Source of the DNA: Chengkuizengella axinellae | Lineage (GTDB): Bacteria; Bacillota; Bacilli; Paenibacillales; KCTC-33759 | NCBI RefSeq assembly: GCF_030730905.1 | Contig: NZ_JAVAMP010000001.1 | Span: 186,001 to 250,000 of the forward strand | DNA length: 64,000 nucleotides | Reading direction: 5' to 3' | In this document: piece by piece, positions 46,168-55,956 of the stretch | Position numbering within the stretch: the first letter of the stretch is position 1 | Layout: every line of letters begins with the position of its first letter | Made by a program: the position numbers and the translations under genes | The notes under the pieces: model-generated | Told to the model about the DNA's origin: nothing | Seen by the model: only the letters and a program-made list of their open reading frames with translations | The model's database searches: none

Positions 46168-47397
46168 ATGAAAAAACGAATCATTATTTTATTATGTACG
46201 TGTTTCCTTTCAGGTTGTCAGCTTGTGATTTCGAATGAATCTTTAATGAAACCTCCTGGATTAGTAAACACTATGGCTAGCTTAGAACAAACTATACTAT
46301 CTCATCTTTCCAGTGAAGCGGTTTTGATGACACCACTCACTGGAGAGCATCAAAATGTGAAAACGGTAATGGATCTTGATAGGGATGGGACGTTGGAAGC
46401 AGTTGTATTTTATAAAGAAAATGAACACGCCATTGTAAAAGGATTGTTATTTTCAGAAAAAGATGGAGAATGGACCAAGGTTCAAACCTTTCTAGGGGAT
46501 GGCAATACTCTTTATGAGCTGGAGATTAAAGATGTTACAAATGATGGGGTTTTGGACGTAATTGCAGGATTTTCATTTAGAAATGATGGTAAAGATGCTA
46601 GAAAAGGGCTAGCAGTTTATCAATATGATCTTGAGAAACTGAATCGAGTTTTTAATAACACTTATACCCATATGTTGATAGATGATTTAAACCAAGATGG
46701 TGTTGATGAATTAGTAACCATTTTATTTGATCAATATGATGTTTCAGGGATGTTTGTATTTAATTATACAAACAATAAAATGGTTTTAATGGATAATGTA
46801 TTGTTAAATACAAGAGTGAATGCATTAAATGTCATAAGTGGTTACGTTGCTTTAGATCAAAAAGCGATCGTGATTGATACATTTTTTGGGAATCAGGAAG
46901 GGTTTACAGATTATATTCTCTTTGATGGCACAGAATTAAGTTATGTATTTGATTGGGAACCCATTCATCCTACATATAAATCTTACATGATTCTCAGCGA
47001 AGACACGAATCATGATGGTATTATTGAAGCAGGTGTTCCTTATATTCCTGATAATGATGATAAAGAACTTAATTTAAATTTACTTACACATCGTTATTAT
47101 CAGTGGGATGGGGTTGATGATATGATTCTAATCAATGAAATTTATGACAGCATCGAGTATGGGTATCGATTTGATTTTCCAAATGAATGGACAGAGGGGA
47201 TTCATATTGAAACTAGTGATGAAAATAAAGAGGTTCGTTTTATCAAAAATAACAAGCTTTTATTTGATATTCATGTCATACCTGCTTCTGATTTCAAGAA
47301 CATTGAAGGGAAGTTTATTCTAGCTCGAAAAAATAATTTAGTTTATTATACAACATTCAGTGATTCTGAGCTTTATAAGAAATTTAGGCTGTTATAA
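46168..47397 (+). CDS. lipoprotein with VCBS/FG-GAP-like Asp-rich repeats (paralog 4)
   Basis: The 409-residue lipoprotein has lipobox LSGC, marker NESLMKPP, and loops DLDRDGTLEAVV, DVTNDGVLDVIAGFSF, DLNQDGVDEL and DTNHDGIIEAGVPY. The C terminus ARKNNLVYYTTFSDSELYKK matches its three paralogs upstream. Transcribed from its own promoter after the histidine kinase gene, which carries the same phased repeats as the operon promoter. AGGAGG ribosome site. Confidence 0.85.
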   Translation: MKKRIIILLCTCFLSGCQLVISNESLMKPPGLVNTMASLEQTILSHLSSEAVLMTPLTGEHQNVKTVMDLDRDGTLEAVVFYKENEHAIVKGLLFSEKDGEWTKVQTFLGDGNTLYELEIKDVTNDGVLDVIAGFSFRNDGKDARKGLAVYQYDLEKLNRVFNNTYTHMLIDDLNQDGVDELVTILFDQYDVSGMFVFNYTNNKMVLMDNVLLNTRVNALNVISGYVALDQKAIVIDTFFGNQEGFTDYILFDGTELSYVFDWEPIHPTYKSYMILSEDTNHDGIIEAGVPYIPDNDDKELNLNLLTHRYYQWDGVDDMILINEIYDSIEYGYRFDFPNEWTEGIHIETSDENKEVRFIKNNKLLFDIHVIPASDFKNIEGKFILARKNNLVYYTTFSDSELYKKFRLL

Positions 47398-47404
47398 CAT
47401 GGTA

Positions 47405-47535
47405 GAAAAGCCCGAGTCCTGTGACCAAATCGACACCAGCGTATCCTTGAGCTGGTAATGATGCATCAAATCAGACTCAAAGAGGATGATCCATGTTAGT
47501 CACATCGTTGTGACTAATATCGGTCTCAGCACGTA
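47405..47535. other. structured intergenic segment of unknown origin
   Basis: Several stems are packed into 130 nt: GAGTC/GACTC (47414-47418, 47474-47478) enclosing ACCAGC/GCTGGT (47435-47440, 47451-47456), then a perfect 9-bp hairpin TTAGTCACA-TCGT-TGTGACTAA (47496-47517). Its base composition is less AT-rich than the surroundings. No gene is readable. It could be an RNA or a remnant of an insertion-sequence end. Confidence 0.4.
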
Positions 47536-47563
47536 ATTTGAGGAAATTCAGGGGAAATGGAAG

Positions 47564-47614
47564 GCCTTATTCCTTAATTCCACCCTGTTTAAGTGGATTT
47601 ATAGGGAATAAGGC
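47564..47614. terminator. hairpin between convergent lipoprotein genes
   Basis: GCCTTATTCC (47564-47573) and GGAATAAGGC (47605-47614) pair, with an inner CCAC/GTGG stem. It lies between the ends of the fourth lipoprotein gene and the PQQ-propeller gene. Confidence 0.6.
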
Positions 47615-47630
47615 TAATGATTTCTTTTAT

Positions 47631-48956
47631 TTACTCTATTGCATATAATTTTCCATCAAAACTTGTCACATAAATGACACCGTTTTGAATGACTGGTGAT
47701 GAGATGATTTTATCTTCTGTTTGGAACCTCCATAATTCCTCATGTGTATTAACATCAATTGCTCGTAAAGTCCCTATATCATCTTCATAATTTGCACCTG
47801 TTCCAAAATATAAAACACCATCAGCATAAATGGGCGAAGAGTGTATCGCATGAATATCACCTGTGGGCAGAACCCATTTTTCATCCCCTGTTTCAGCATC
47901 CAAAATGTAGACTCGATGAGAATCAGAGCTTCCGATATAAACAGTATCCTCTACTACTGTGGCAGTAGAAAGATTCCAAGACCCTCCAAAGGTGAAGCTC
48001 CATTTATATTCCCCTGTATTGGCATTGATTGCATAAATGCGAGGGTCTCTTGTGCCTATATAAACAGTTCCATCCACTACAACTGGTGATGATTGCACTA
48101 ATCCATACACATTAAAATTCCACAGTTCTTCACCTGTGTTACGATCAACTGCACGTACAAAACCACTATTGTTCACTGAATCAGCATAAAATAGGACATC
48201 TTCAACAATCGCAGGTGTAGTACGTATGACTGCATTTTCTTTATCACTTTTTTTCTTCCACTTTAATTCGCCTGTTTTTTTGTCTATCGCGTAAAGACTA
48301 GAATCTCCACCTCCAATGTATACTGTATCCTCCATTATCGTGGGTGATGAAGTAAAATAATCATATTGTTCAATTTCAGCAGGAAATAATTCCATCGTTT
48401 CATATAACCATTTTTGCTGTCCAGTTTCTACATCTAATGCATAGATGTTCCCAGAAACATCTGAAAAGTAAACGAGTTTCTCTGAAACAGCAGGGGATGA
48501 ACTAATGGCACTGTTTGCTTGAAATTTCCATACTTCACTCCCATCTTTTATATCTACAGCATAAAAATGACGGTCGTAACTTCCAAAAAAAGCTCTCCCA
48601 TTCACAACAGCAGGGGAAGATACAATGAGATCATTGGATTGAAACTCCCACTTTACATCTTTTGGGGCTCTAATAGAAGGAGAGTTATATACTGCATTAT
48701 TGTTTAAGTCACCATGGAATTTAAAAGCAGAAAGTGGATCTTTTGCTGTGGAATCACCAGACAAAGTTGTATTGGCCTTTGCTGTTTCAGAAACTACAAA
48801 TCTTGAATCTATTGGAATTTCTAACCCTTCATCTTGGATTTTTTGTTCATCTTCAGAATTTGCACCTGTTTTTTCTACATCTGATTTGCATCCAATTATG
48901 AATAAAAAACATGACCATACTGCAATCAAAAAAATTAACCTCTTCTTTGTTTTCAT
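47631..48956 (-). CDS. PQQ-repeat beta-propeller lipoprotein
   Basis: The 441-residue lipoprotein has a signal peptide with lipobox FIIGC, then a linker of about 70 residues, then about seven repeats of the type SSPAVVNGRAFFGSYDRHFY, AVDIKDGSEVWKF. This is the PQQ-like (BamB/PQQ_2) eight-bladed propeller. No quinoprotein active-site residues are obvious, so it is probably a binding scaffold. On the minus strand GGAGAGG lies 9 nt before the ATG at 48956. Its promoter region carries four copies of the phased repeat found before the VCBS-like lipoproteins, suggesting joint control. Confidence 0.88.
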   Translation of the reverse strand: MKTKKRLIFLIAVWSCFLFIIGCKSDVEKTGANSEDEQKIQDEGLEIPIDSRFVVSETAKANTTLSGDSTAKDPLSAFKFHGDLNNNAVYNSPSIRAPKDVKWEFQSNDLIVSSPAVVNGRAFFGSYDRHFYAVDIKDGSEVWKFQANSAISSSPAVSEKLVYFSDVSGNIYALDVETGQQKWLYETMELFPAEIEQYDYFTSSPTIMEDTVYIGGGDSSLYAIDKKTGELKWKKKSDKENAVIRTTPAIVEDVLFYADSVNNSGFVRAVDRNTGEELWNFNVYGLVQSSPVVVDGTVYIGTRDPRIYAINANTGEYKWSFTFGGSWNLSTATVVEDTVYIGSSDSHRVYILDAETGDEKWVLPTGDIHAIHSSPIYADGVLYFGTGANYEDDIGTLRAIDVNTHEELWRFQTEDKIISSPVIQNGVIYVTSFDGKLYAIE

Positions 48957-49025
48957 TTCATACATCCTCTCCAATTACTTTATTTATTAAGGAAATCGTG
49001 TACTCTGGATGTTCTGATTTATTTT

Positions 49026-49092
49026 ATAATAAAATTAATTTCCTGTTTTTGGGTTACACTTCCATTACAAAAGGTTACAAATGGTAACAAAG
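49026..49092 (-). promoter_or_regulatory. four phased direct repeats and -10 box of the PQQ-lipoprotein gene
   Basis: Read on the minus strand, 49091 to 49052 is TTTGTTACCA, TTTGTAACCT, TTTGTAATGG, AAGTGTAACC: four 10-bp units. About 21 bp further is TATTAT (49031-49026). The central GTTACCATTTGTAAC is a 15-bp inverted repeat. It matches the sites at 40116-40130 and 46067-46081 in sequence, orientation and spacing. Confidence 0.65.
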
Positions 49093-49180
49093 GTATTTTT
49101 TAATTACACTATTTTGAATCCAATAAAAAGTAGTCATGGTTATCCTTCTTTATCCATATAAATTTACAGAGAGATGATTT

Positions 49181-49269
49181 ATCACGTTATACATGCTGTA
49201 AGACTTCCTCTTCAACATAAGGAGAGAGAATAGCCTGTTTTCACCTGATAAGGTCATCTAAGATTCTCT
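49181..49269 (+). repeat. structured dispersed element, copy 1 (lacks terminal hairpin)
   Basis: It shares ATCACGTT, then CTGTAAGACT(T/C)CCTCTTC, GGAGA and TTTCACCTGATAAGGTCATC, then TAA with the element at 57527-57656. Here the sequence jumps from TCTAA straight to GATTCTC, skipping the hairpin found in the other copy. It lies upstream of spoVID. Confidence 0.6.
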
Positions 49270-49312
49270 AGAGGAAAAACAAAGCTTCACTTTATTGAAG
49301 GGAGGAAATGTT

Positions 49313-51016
49313 GTGAATGATCAACCAAAAGGATTAAGATTCGATATTTTTGAGAGAGTACACCTACCTGAAGATATTGAGGGTATTCAAGATTTGGACG
49401 ATATTGAATTAATCCCAGATATACATTTGGAAACAAGAGGAGATCAAGCTAACTTAGTTGGTAAATTAATACTGTCGGGACAATATGTCGGTATTAGAAA
49501 CAAAAATAATAAAAGAATACTAGAACACTTTATTCCAGTTGATATAACATTACCATTAAATCGTATTCATAGCTTGGAAGAAATTGGTGTTGAGATTGAA
49601 AATTTTGATATAGATTTGCTCTCTACTCGTAATTTAAATGTATCAGGCGTTTTATCTTTAGTAGGAATAGAGGTCCAATCGAATCAGGATGAGCATTGGA
49701 ATAATGTTGAAGAAACGGTTTTTGTTCACCATGCAAACGAAGATAAACCCGAATGGAGTGGTGAAACAGCTGAGCCATTTTTGCAGGAAACAACGGCACA
49801 AAATTTTAACCCGATGTCAGCAAAAGGGGATGTTCCTAATTTTGTAACCCCTCGAAAAGAAGAGGAGCCTGTTGTTGAAATGGCAGAAGTAGAAGTAGAA
49901 CAGCCGATTGAGAAAGTTGAAAAAGTAAAAGCAGCTGAGAAAAAAGAAGAACCAGTGAAAGAAGTAAAAGAAGCAATTAAAGAGTTGGTGAAGGAAAAAA
50001 GCAAAGAGAAGCCTGTCGCAGAAAAAAAAGTTGAAATGAAAATAGAACTAAAAAAAGAAACAAAAGTAGAACCAAAAGAAGCAGCAAAAAAGAAAGAAAA
50101 AGTAAACGATGTCGCGAGTGAAGAAATAAATGACAAAGTAAACGAAGATGTTGAAGAGAAAGTAAAAAAAGTAGAAGAAAAAAGCAAAATCCCTAACCCA
50201 ATCAAACCTTTATTGGAGAAGATCGGAAAAGGGAGCGGGAAAAATAGGAAAGAACTAGAAGCAGTAGAAGAAATTGAAGAACCTGTTGTAGAACCAAAAA
50301 CAGAAATGAAAGAAGAAATCATTAAAGAGATAAAAGAAGCACCAAAAGAGAAGAAACCCGTTTCTGAGAAAAAAATTGAAATGAAAATTGAAATGAAAAA
50401 AGAAGTGAAGAAGGATTTAAAAGAAGCAAAAGAAGAAGTTAAGGAAGAGTTGAAAGAGGAACCTGAAAAGAAGACAATCAAATCAAAATTAAAAAAGGCT
50501 GAAAAACAAAAGGTGGCCGAGGAAGTTCAAGATGAAGTAGAAGCAGTCGAAGAGAGTACAAATGTTGAGGCCGTTGAAGAAACAGAGGAGAACATTTTAC
50601 AAGAAGAAGAAACCAAACCTTCAAAGTTCAAATTAGCTTTTTCAAGCAAAAAGTCTTCTAATCAAGAATCTTCTGACAACCAGTTTGTGAATAAATTCAA
50701 AAAGTTACTACATAAAAAAGATAAACAAGAAAATTCAGACGAAAATAGAAGCACAACTGAAATTGCAGAAGCAGACACAGATGCGGCAGATGTTAGAGAA
50801 GATGGTTTAGAATGGAAAAAGCTTTTTCTAGCTGAAGAAGAGGAAGTTCAGAAGTTTAAAAAAGTTAGAATGTGTATAGTTCAAAAAGAAGAGACGATAG
50901 AAACGATAGCTGCTAGATATGAATTAAACCCTAGAGAAATTTTGCTATACAATCGCTTTGACAATCAAGTGGAAGTACATGCTGGTCAAGTTATATACAT
51001 TCCTCAAAAAAAATAA
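49313..51016 (+). CDS. spoVID: spore morphogenesis protein SpoVID
   Basis: The 567-residue protein guides coat encasement of the forespore. The N-terminal domain (residues 1-140: LRFDIFERVHLPEDIEGIQD and IELIPDIHLETRGD) is the SpoVID/coat morphogen fold. A long Lys/Glu-rich segment of low complexity (about 180-440) is repetitive (EKKVEMKIELKKE, EKKIEMKIEMKKE) and likely extended or coiled. A C-terminal LysM domain (CIVQKEETIETIAARYELNP to QVIYIPQKK) binds spore peptidoglycan or SafA. GTG 49313 lies 7 nt after AAGGGAGG; a TTG at 49295 overlaps that site. Next to valS-folC, as in related Bacilli. Confidence 0.92.
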   Translation: MNDQPKGLRFDIFERVHLPEDIEGIQDLDDIELIPDIHLETRGDQANLVGKLILSGQYVGIRNKNNKRILEHFIPVDITLPLNRIHSLEEIGVEIENFDIDLLSTRNLNVSGVLSLVGIEVQSNQDEHWNNVEETVFVHHANEDKPEWSGETAEPFLQETTAQNFNPMSAKGDVPNFVTPRKEEEPVVEMAEVEVEQPIEKVEKVKAAEKKEEPVKEVKEAIKELVKEKSKEKPVAEKKVEMKIELKKETKVEPKEAAKKKEKVNDVASEEINDKVNEDVEEKVKKVEEKSKIPNPIKPLLEKIGKGSGKNRKELEAVEEIEEPVVEPKTEMKEEIIKEIKEAPKEKKPVSEKKIEMKIEMKKEVKKDLKEAKEEVKEELKEEPEKKTIKSKLKKAEKQKVAEEVQDEVEAVEESTNVEAVEETEENILQEEETKPSKFKLAFSSKKSSNQESSDNQFVNKFKKLLHKKDKQENSDENRSTTEIAEADTDAADVREDGLEWKKLFLAEEEEVQKFKKVRMCIVQKEETIETIAARYELNPREILLYNRFDNQVEVHAGQVIYIPQKK

Positions 51017-51035
51017 ATTGAACTTTCCATACATG

Positions 51036-51081
51036 AAAAATCGCCCTTTGATCCTTTTACAGGACCAAAAGGGCGATTTTT
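51036..51081 (+). terminator. intrinsic terminator of spoVID
   Basis: AAAAATCGCCCTTT and AAAGGGCGATTTTT pair over 14 bp, with a short inner stem TCC/GGA, and end in a T run. Confidence 0.9.
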
Positions 51082-51126
51082 GGTTTTTAATGTTTCACTT
51101 CACTTTAGTGAGAGTATTAAAGTTCT

Positions 51127-51183
51127 GGGGTCCCCGAAAAGTAATAGGTTTAAGCTTCTTAGTTTTTTCTTCACTTTTGTGGG
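51127..51183. repeat. CCCCRAAAAGTR hairpin-ended repeat
   Basis: GGGGTCCCCGAAAAGTAATA at the left and TTCACTTTTGTGGG at the right. Fifth copy of the family. The stretch 51184-51510 after it is AT-rich without a credible gene. Confidence 0.7.
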
Positions 51184-51514
51184 CGTAGTTAAACTATATT
51201 TAAAAGAAGTGCTAAATAAACGAGGAATAAAATAAATAAAATAAAAACATCTAATGGATTTGGAATAATTAATGTTCGGAAAAATTGTAGGCAAATGAGA
51301 GGAAAAAGTACCCCTTTAATTGTGAATCTTAGCTTCCACCATGTTTGTCTCACAACATCACCTCACATTTCAATTATTTATGATTGAATAATTTGTGATC
51401 TCAATCTATATTTTTCACTTTGTACTGACTTATATAGGAAATAGGGTATATAAGATGTTTATGAGTAAGGTAAAGTTGGATATGATGATAATATAACAAA
51501 AAAGCTAGAAATTA

Positions 51515-51543
51515 TTGACTGATTGATTGAACATAGGTATGAT
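51515..51543 (+). promoter_or_regulatory. sigma-A promoter of valS
   Basis: TTGACT (51515-51520) and TATGAT (51538-51543) with exactly 17 bp between them, immediately before the T-box leader. Confidence 0.8.
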
Positions 51544-51564
51544 ATGAGTAATATAAACAAAAAA

Positions 51565-51820
51565 CGAAGATAGGGAGTAGTAAGTAGCCAACCCTTCAGA
51601 GAACGGAACCCTTGGCTGTGAGGTTTCGTAGGAATATAACTGCTGAAGTCGCCCTGGAGTTGCAAATAAAATGTTCAATTTTTTTATTGAACATTTACAA
51701 ATTTAGCCGGTCACAGCCGTTATCTGTTTGAGTGTCGTTTCACGTTATTTTGAAACGAAACAAAGGTGGTACCACGGAAGCAGAACCTTTCGTCCTTTGA
51801 GGACGAGAGGTTTTTTTATT
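51565..51820 (+). promoter_or_regulatory. T-box riboswitch leader of valS
   Basis: The T-box sequence GGTGGTACCACGG lies at about 51765-51777 and is followed by the terminator AACCTTTCGTCC / GGACGAGAGGTT with a T run (51785-51818). Stem I begins around AGGGAGTAGTAAGTA (51570). A GUC triplet at 51648-51650 in the distal 3' side of stem I is a plausible valine specifier, though I cannot place the specifier loop with certainty. Uncharged tRNA-Val would stabilise the antiterminator and switch valS on. Confidence 0.92.
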
Positions 51821-51885
51821 TGTATAAAACTGGACTGCAGAGGGGATTTTTTCTTTTTGCAGGGAATAATTAGGAGGAAAACAAA

Positions 51886-54546
51886 ATGTCAGAGACAAAA
51901 TCTAATATTGAAATGCCAACAACCTATAATCCGAAGGATGCAGAACAGAAATGGTATGATTATTGGTTGAAAAACAAATATTTTGAAGCAGGTAAACGAA
52001 AAGATGCAGAAACCTATACAATTGTGATCCCACCCCCTAATGTAACTGGGATCCTTCATATTGGTCATGCTTTGGATAATACGTTACAGGATATATTAAT
52101 TCGTATGAAAAGAATGCAGGGTTTTGATACATTATGGCTGCCAGGTACAGATCATGCAGGTATATCAACACAAGCCAAAGTAGTTCAACAGCTTCGAGAA
52201 GAAGGTTTATCTACTCAAGATATTGGTCGTGAGAAGTTTTTAGAAAAATCTTGGGAATGGAAAGAGAAATACGCAGCCACCATTCGTGAACAGTGGAGTA
52301 AAATTGGTTTGTCTTTAGATTACTCTAGAGAAAGATTTACATTGGATGAAGGTCTTTCAAAAGCGGTGCGTGAAGTATTTGTAAGACTATACGAAAAAGG
52401 GCTCATTTACCGCGGGAAATATATTATAAACTGGGATCCTGCTGCAAAAACTGCACTTTCAGACATCGAAGTTGAATATAAGGAAGTACAAGGAAAACTG
52501 TATCATTTGAAATATCCGCTTGCAGATGGGAGCGGAACGATTACTGTTGCTACTACACGTCCAGAGACAATGTTAGGAGATACAGCGGTTGCTGTTCATC
52601 CTAAAGATGAAAGATATACTGATTTTATAGGTGAAAAGATTCTTTTACCTATTATAGGTAGAGAAATTCCGATTGTTGCAGATGAATATGTTGAGAAGGA
52701 GTTTGGAAGTGGTGCTGTAAAAATTACACCAGCTCATGATCCGAATGATTTTGAAATTGGCGGACGTCATGATTTGCCACAAGTTTTAGTAATGGATGAA
52801 TCTGGAACGATGAATGAAAATGCTGGTAAATACCAAGGGATGGATCGATTTGAATGTAGAAAACAAATCATTAAGGATCTTGAAGAGCAAGGTGTACTTA
52901 TTAAAATAGAAGAACACATTCATCAAGTAGGTCATAGTGAAAGAAGTGGAGCTGTTGTTGAACCATATTTATCTACTCAATGGTTTGTAAAAATGGAACC
53001 TCTTGCAGAACCATCTATAAAACAGCAAAAGGATAATGAAGGTGTTAATTTTATACCTGATCGCTTTGAAAAAATATATTTAGGTTGGATTGAAAATGTA
53101 CGTGATTGGTGCATATCAAGGCAGCTTTGGTGGGGACATCGTATACCAGCTTGGTACTGTAAAAATTGTGATAAAATTATCGTGTCACGTGAAGATGCAA
53201 AAACATGTCCGAAGTGTAACAGCGAAAACTTAAAGCAGGATGAAGATGTGTTGGATACATGGTTTAGTTCGGCGCTATGGCCTTTTTCTACATTAGGGTG
53301 GCCAGAGGAAACAGAGGATTTAAAACGTTTCTATCCTACAGATGTGCTGATTACTGGATATGATATCATATACTTCTGGGTAGCTAGAATGATCTTTAGT
53401 GGTTTGGAATTTACGGATCAAAAACCATTTAAAGATGTATTAATGCATGGCTTAGTTAGAGATTCAGAAGGTAGAAAGATGTCTAAATCTTTAGGGAATG
53501 GTGTGAATCCATTTGAAGTAATTGAAAAGTATGGTACAGATGCTATGAGATTCATGCTTTCTACAGGCAGTACACCGGGTCAAGATCTTCGTTTTCATTG
53601 GGAGAAGGTAGAGCAAGCTCGTAATTTTGCCAATAAAATATGGAATGCATCACGTTTTGCACTGATGAATTTAGAAGGATTTACTTATGAGGATATTGAT
53701 TTATCAGGGAATTTAGATACGGCTGATCAATGGATTCTACATCGTTTAAATGAAACCATTCAAGATGTTACTCGTCTTATGGAAAAATACGATTTCGGTG
53801 AAACAGGACGATTGTTGTACAATTTCATTTGGGATGATTTATGCGATTGGTATATCGAAATTGCAAAACTAAATTTGTATGGAGAGAATGAAGTTGCGAA
53901 AAAACAAACTCAATCCGTATTAAGTTACGTATTGGATCAAACGATGAGATTAATTCATCCATTTATGCCGTTTATAAGTGAAGAAATATGGCAGCACTTG
54001 CCACATCAAGGAGAAACCATTGTATTGGCAGAGTGGCCTCAATATGATGAAGCTAAAGTGAATCCTGAGTCAGTGGAGCAAATGAACTTGTTGATGGAAA
54101 TCATTCGTGCAGTTAGAAATATTCGGGCTGAAGTAAACGTTCCAATGAGTAAAGAAATTGAATTATTAATTAAACCAAACGATGAGAAAATAATGTCCAT
54201 TTTAGAAAATAACAAAACATATATCTCAAGATTTTGTAATCCATCCAAGCTGGATCTAAACATTGAACTGAGAACACCTGACAAAGCAATGTCAGCTGTT
54301 GTAACCGGCGCAGAATTGTATTTGCCGCTAGCAGGTCTGATTAATATAGATCTAGAAATCAAACGATTGGAGAAAGAAATTGAAACGTTGAATAAAGAAG
54401 TGGAACGTGTAGAGAAGAAGTTATCCAATCAAGGGTTTATTGCAAAAGCACCTGAAAAAGTGATTGAAGAAGAAAGAGCGAAACAAAAGGATTATACTGA
54501 AAAACGTGAAAAAGTATTAGAGCGTATAAAAGAACTACAAGGTTAA
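51886..54546 (+). CDS. valS: valyl-tRNA synthetase
   Basis: The 886-residue class I synthetase has the HIGH motif in [15 protein letters not shown] (around 50), the CP1 editing domain ([17 protein letters not shown]), the KMSKS motif in [12 protein letters not shown] (around 527), a tRNA-binding helical domain, and the C-terminal coiled-coil arm ([20 protein letters not shown]) typical of ValRS. Length is typical. TAGGAGGAAA ribosome site. Controlled by the T-box leader just upstream. Confidence 0.98.
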   Translation: MSETKSNIEMPTTYNPKDAEQKWYDYWLKNKYFEAGKRKDAETYTIVIPPPNVTGILHIGHALDNTLQDILIRMKRMQGFDTLWLPGTDHAGISTQAKVVQQLREEGLSTQDIGREKFLEKSWEWKEKYAATIREQWSKIGLSLDYSRERFTLDEGLSKAVREVFVRLYEKGLIYRGKYIINWDPAAKTALSDIEVEYKEVQGKLYHLKYPLADGSGTITVATTRPETMLGDTAVAVHPKDERYTDFIGEKILLPIIGREIPIVADEYVEKEFGSGAVKITPAHDPNDFEIGGRHDLPQVLVMDESGTMNENAGKYQGMDRFECRKQIIKDLEEQGVLIKIEEHIHQVGHSERSGAVVEPYLSTQWFVKMEPLAEPSIKQQKDNEGVNFIPDRFEKIYLGWIENVRDWCISRQLWWGHRIPAWYCKNCDKIIVSREDAKTCPKCNSENLKQDEDVLDTWFSSALWPFSTLGWPEETEDLKRFYPTDVLITGYDIIYFWVARMIFSGLEFTDQKPFKDVLMHGLVRDSEGRKMSKSLGNGVNPFEVIEKYGTDAMRFMLSTGSTPGQDLRFHWEKVEQARNFANKIWNASRFALMNLEGFTYEDIDLSGNLDTADQWILHRLNETIQDVTRLMEKYDFGETGRLLYNFIWDDLCDWYIEIAKLNLYGENEVAKKQTQSVLSYVLDQTMRLIHPFMPFISEEIWQHLPHQGETIVLAEWPQYDEAKVNPESVEQMNLLMEIIRAVRNIRAEVNVPMSKEIELLIKPNDEKIMSILENNKTYISRFCNPSKLDLNIELRTPDKAMSAVVTGAELYLPLAGLINIDLEIKRLEKEIETLNKEVERVEKKLSNQGFIAKAPEKVIEEERAKQKDYTEKREKVLERIKELQG

Positions 54547-54605
54547 GTGTATAACCACTAAATAGAGGTTATGGTGAATTGTACTTAATGTGAAGGATGG
54601 TTAGG

Positions 54606-55949
54606 ATGTTTAATAGTTATATTGAAGCTAGAGATTGGATTAACAGCATTATTCCATTTGGTATTAAGCCTGGTTTAGAAAGAATGAAAGTATTGATGGA
54701 AAGGCTAGATAATCCACATCGAAGATTAAAATTTATACATGTGGCAGGTACAAATGGTAAAGGTTCAACTTGTGCCTATCTAAGTCAAGTATTACAAGAA
54801 TCAGGGTATGATGTGGGGATGTTTACATCCCCCTACATTCAAAAATTTACAGACCGCATACAAATGAATGGTAAGGATATTCCTGAGGAAGTGGTTTTAT
54901 CACTTGTGAATGAATTAAAGCCTATTGTTGATGAAGTTTCTGAAAGTGAACTAGGTTCACCAACAATGTTTGAAATCACTACAACATTGGCAATACTGTA
55001 TTTTTCAAGGGTTAGTTATCCTGATTATGTTATATTGGAAACAGGATTAGGAGGATTGTATGATTCTACCAATATAGTTATACCGATAACATCTGTAATT
55101 ACAAATATAGGACACGATCATATGGATATACTTGGTGACACAATTTCGGAAATTTCTGTTCAAAAAGCAGGTATTATTAAAGCAGGAATTCCTGTAATCA
55201 GTGCTGTAGAGCAAGATGAAGCAATAGAGGTTATCAAACATACTTCAGCTGAAAAAAGAAGCACTTTGTATCTGTTGAATGAACAGTTTCAATATGAAAT
55301 GGTAAGTATGAATGAAAAAGAACAATGTTTTCATTTTCAAGGACCTTTTCGCTCCATTGATTCAGTTGCTATTACAAACTTAGGAGAGCATCAATTCAAG
55401 AATGCAGCTGTTGCAATGATGGTTTTAGAAGTGCTAAGGCAATATCAGGCACTTATAGTTGAAGAGGATGATCTTAAGAGAGGATTTAAAAAGACGAAAT
55501 GGCCTGGGAGGTTCGAGTTCGTTGGCTCCAAACCACGCGTATTATTAGATGGAGCTCATAATCCTGAGGGTGCTGAGTATTTAGCAAAAACAATTCAAGA
55601 CCTCTACACAGGTACAAAAGTCCATTTAATGGTTGGAATGCTTGATTCAAAGAATCATCGGGGCTATTTAGAACATATACTACCAGTAGTTAAAACTTTA
55701 GTGATAACCGAGCCTGATTTTAGAAATAAATGCGATGCTCAAAAATTATATGAAATCACAAAAGAATGTTTAAAAAACAAAAAGTTTGATGTTGAAATTA
55801 TAGTTGAACCAGAATGGAAAAAAGCACTCGAATATTTAATTAATAAAACTAATAAACATGATTTAGCAGCTGTTTCAGGAACTTTATATTTAATTTCTGA
55901 TGTTCGCTCTAATTTACTACACTATTCAGACTCTGAAAAAGGTTGGTGA
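54606..55949 (+). CDS. folC: folylpolyglutamate/dihydrofolate synthase
   Basis: The 447-residue Mur-ligase-family enzyme adds glutamates to folates. The P-loop is VAGTNGKGSTCAYL (around 45); the Lys/His region is TNIGHDHMDILGDT and the C-terminal nucleotide contact is DGAHNPEGA. ATG 54606 aligns with the start of B. subtilis FolC and has GAAGGA upstream; a second ATG at 54597 is also possible. It precedes murC, itself a Mur ligase. Confidence 0.95.
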   Translation: MFNSYIEARDWINSIIPFGIKPGLERMKVLMERLDNPHRRLKFIHVAGTNGKGSTCAYLSQVLQESGYDVGMFTSPYIQKFTDRIQMNGKDIPEEVVLSLVNELKPIVDEVSESELGSPTMFEITTTLAILYFSRVSYPDYVILETGLGGLYDSTNIVIPITSVITNIGHDHMDILGDTISEISVQKAGIIKAGIPVISAVEQDEAIEVIKHTSAEKRSTLYLLNEQFQYEMVSMNEKEQCFHFQGPFRSIDSVAITNLGEHQFKNAAVAMMVLEVLRQYQALIVEEDDLKRGFKKTKWPGRFEFVGSKPRVLLDGAHNPEGAEYLAKTIQDLYTGTKVHLMVGMLDSKNHRGYLEHILPVVKTLVITEPDFRNKCDAQKLYEITKECLKNKKFDVEIIVEPEWKKALEYLINKTNKHDLAAVSGTLYLISDVRSNLLHYSDSEKGW

Positions 55950-55956
55950 AAATACA

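Noticed and set aside
49053-49088. Simple palindromic operator (GTTAC-N5-GTAAC) for a dimeric repressor
   Set aside because: At this site the palindrome is embedded in four 10-bp direct repeats, and at the other two promoters the direct-repeat phasing is better kept than the symmetry, so tandem response-regulator half-sites are more likely.
49726-50481. 251-codon open frame on the minus strand, Ser/Phe-rich
   Set aside because: It is antisense to the Lys/Glu-rich middle of spoVID; GAA/AAA-rich coding DNA leaves the complementary frame open. No ribosome site and no sensible protein composition.
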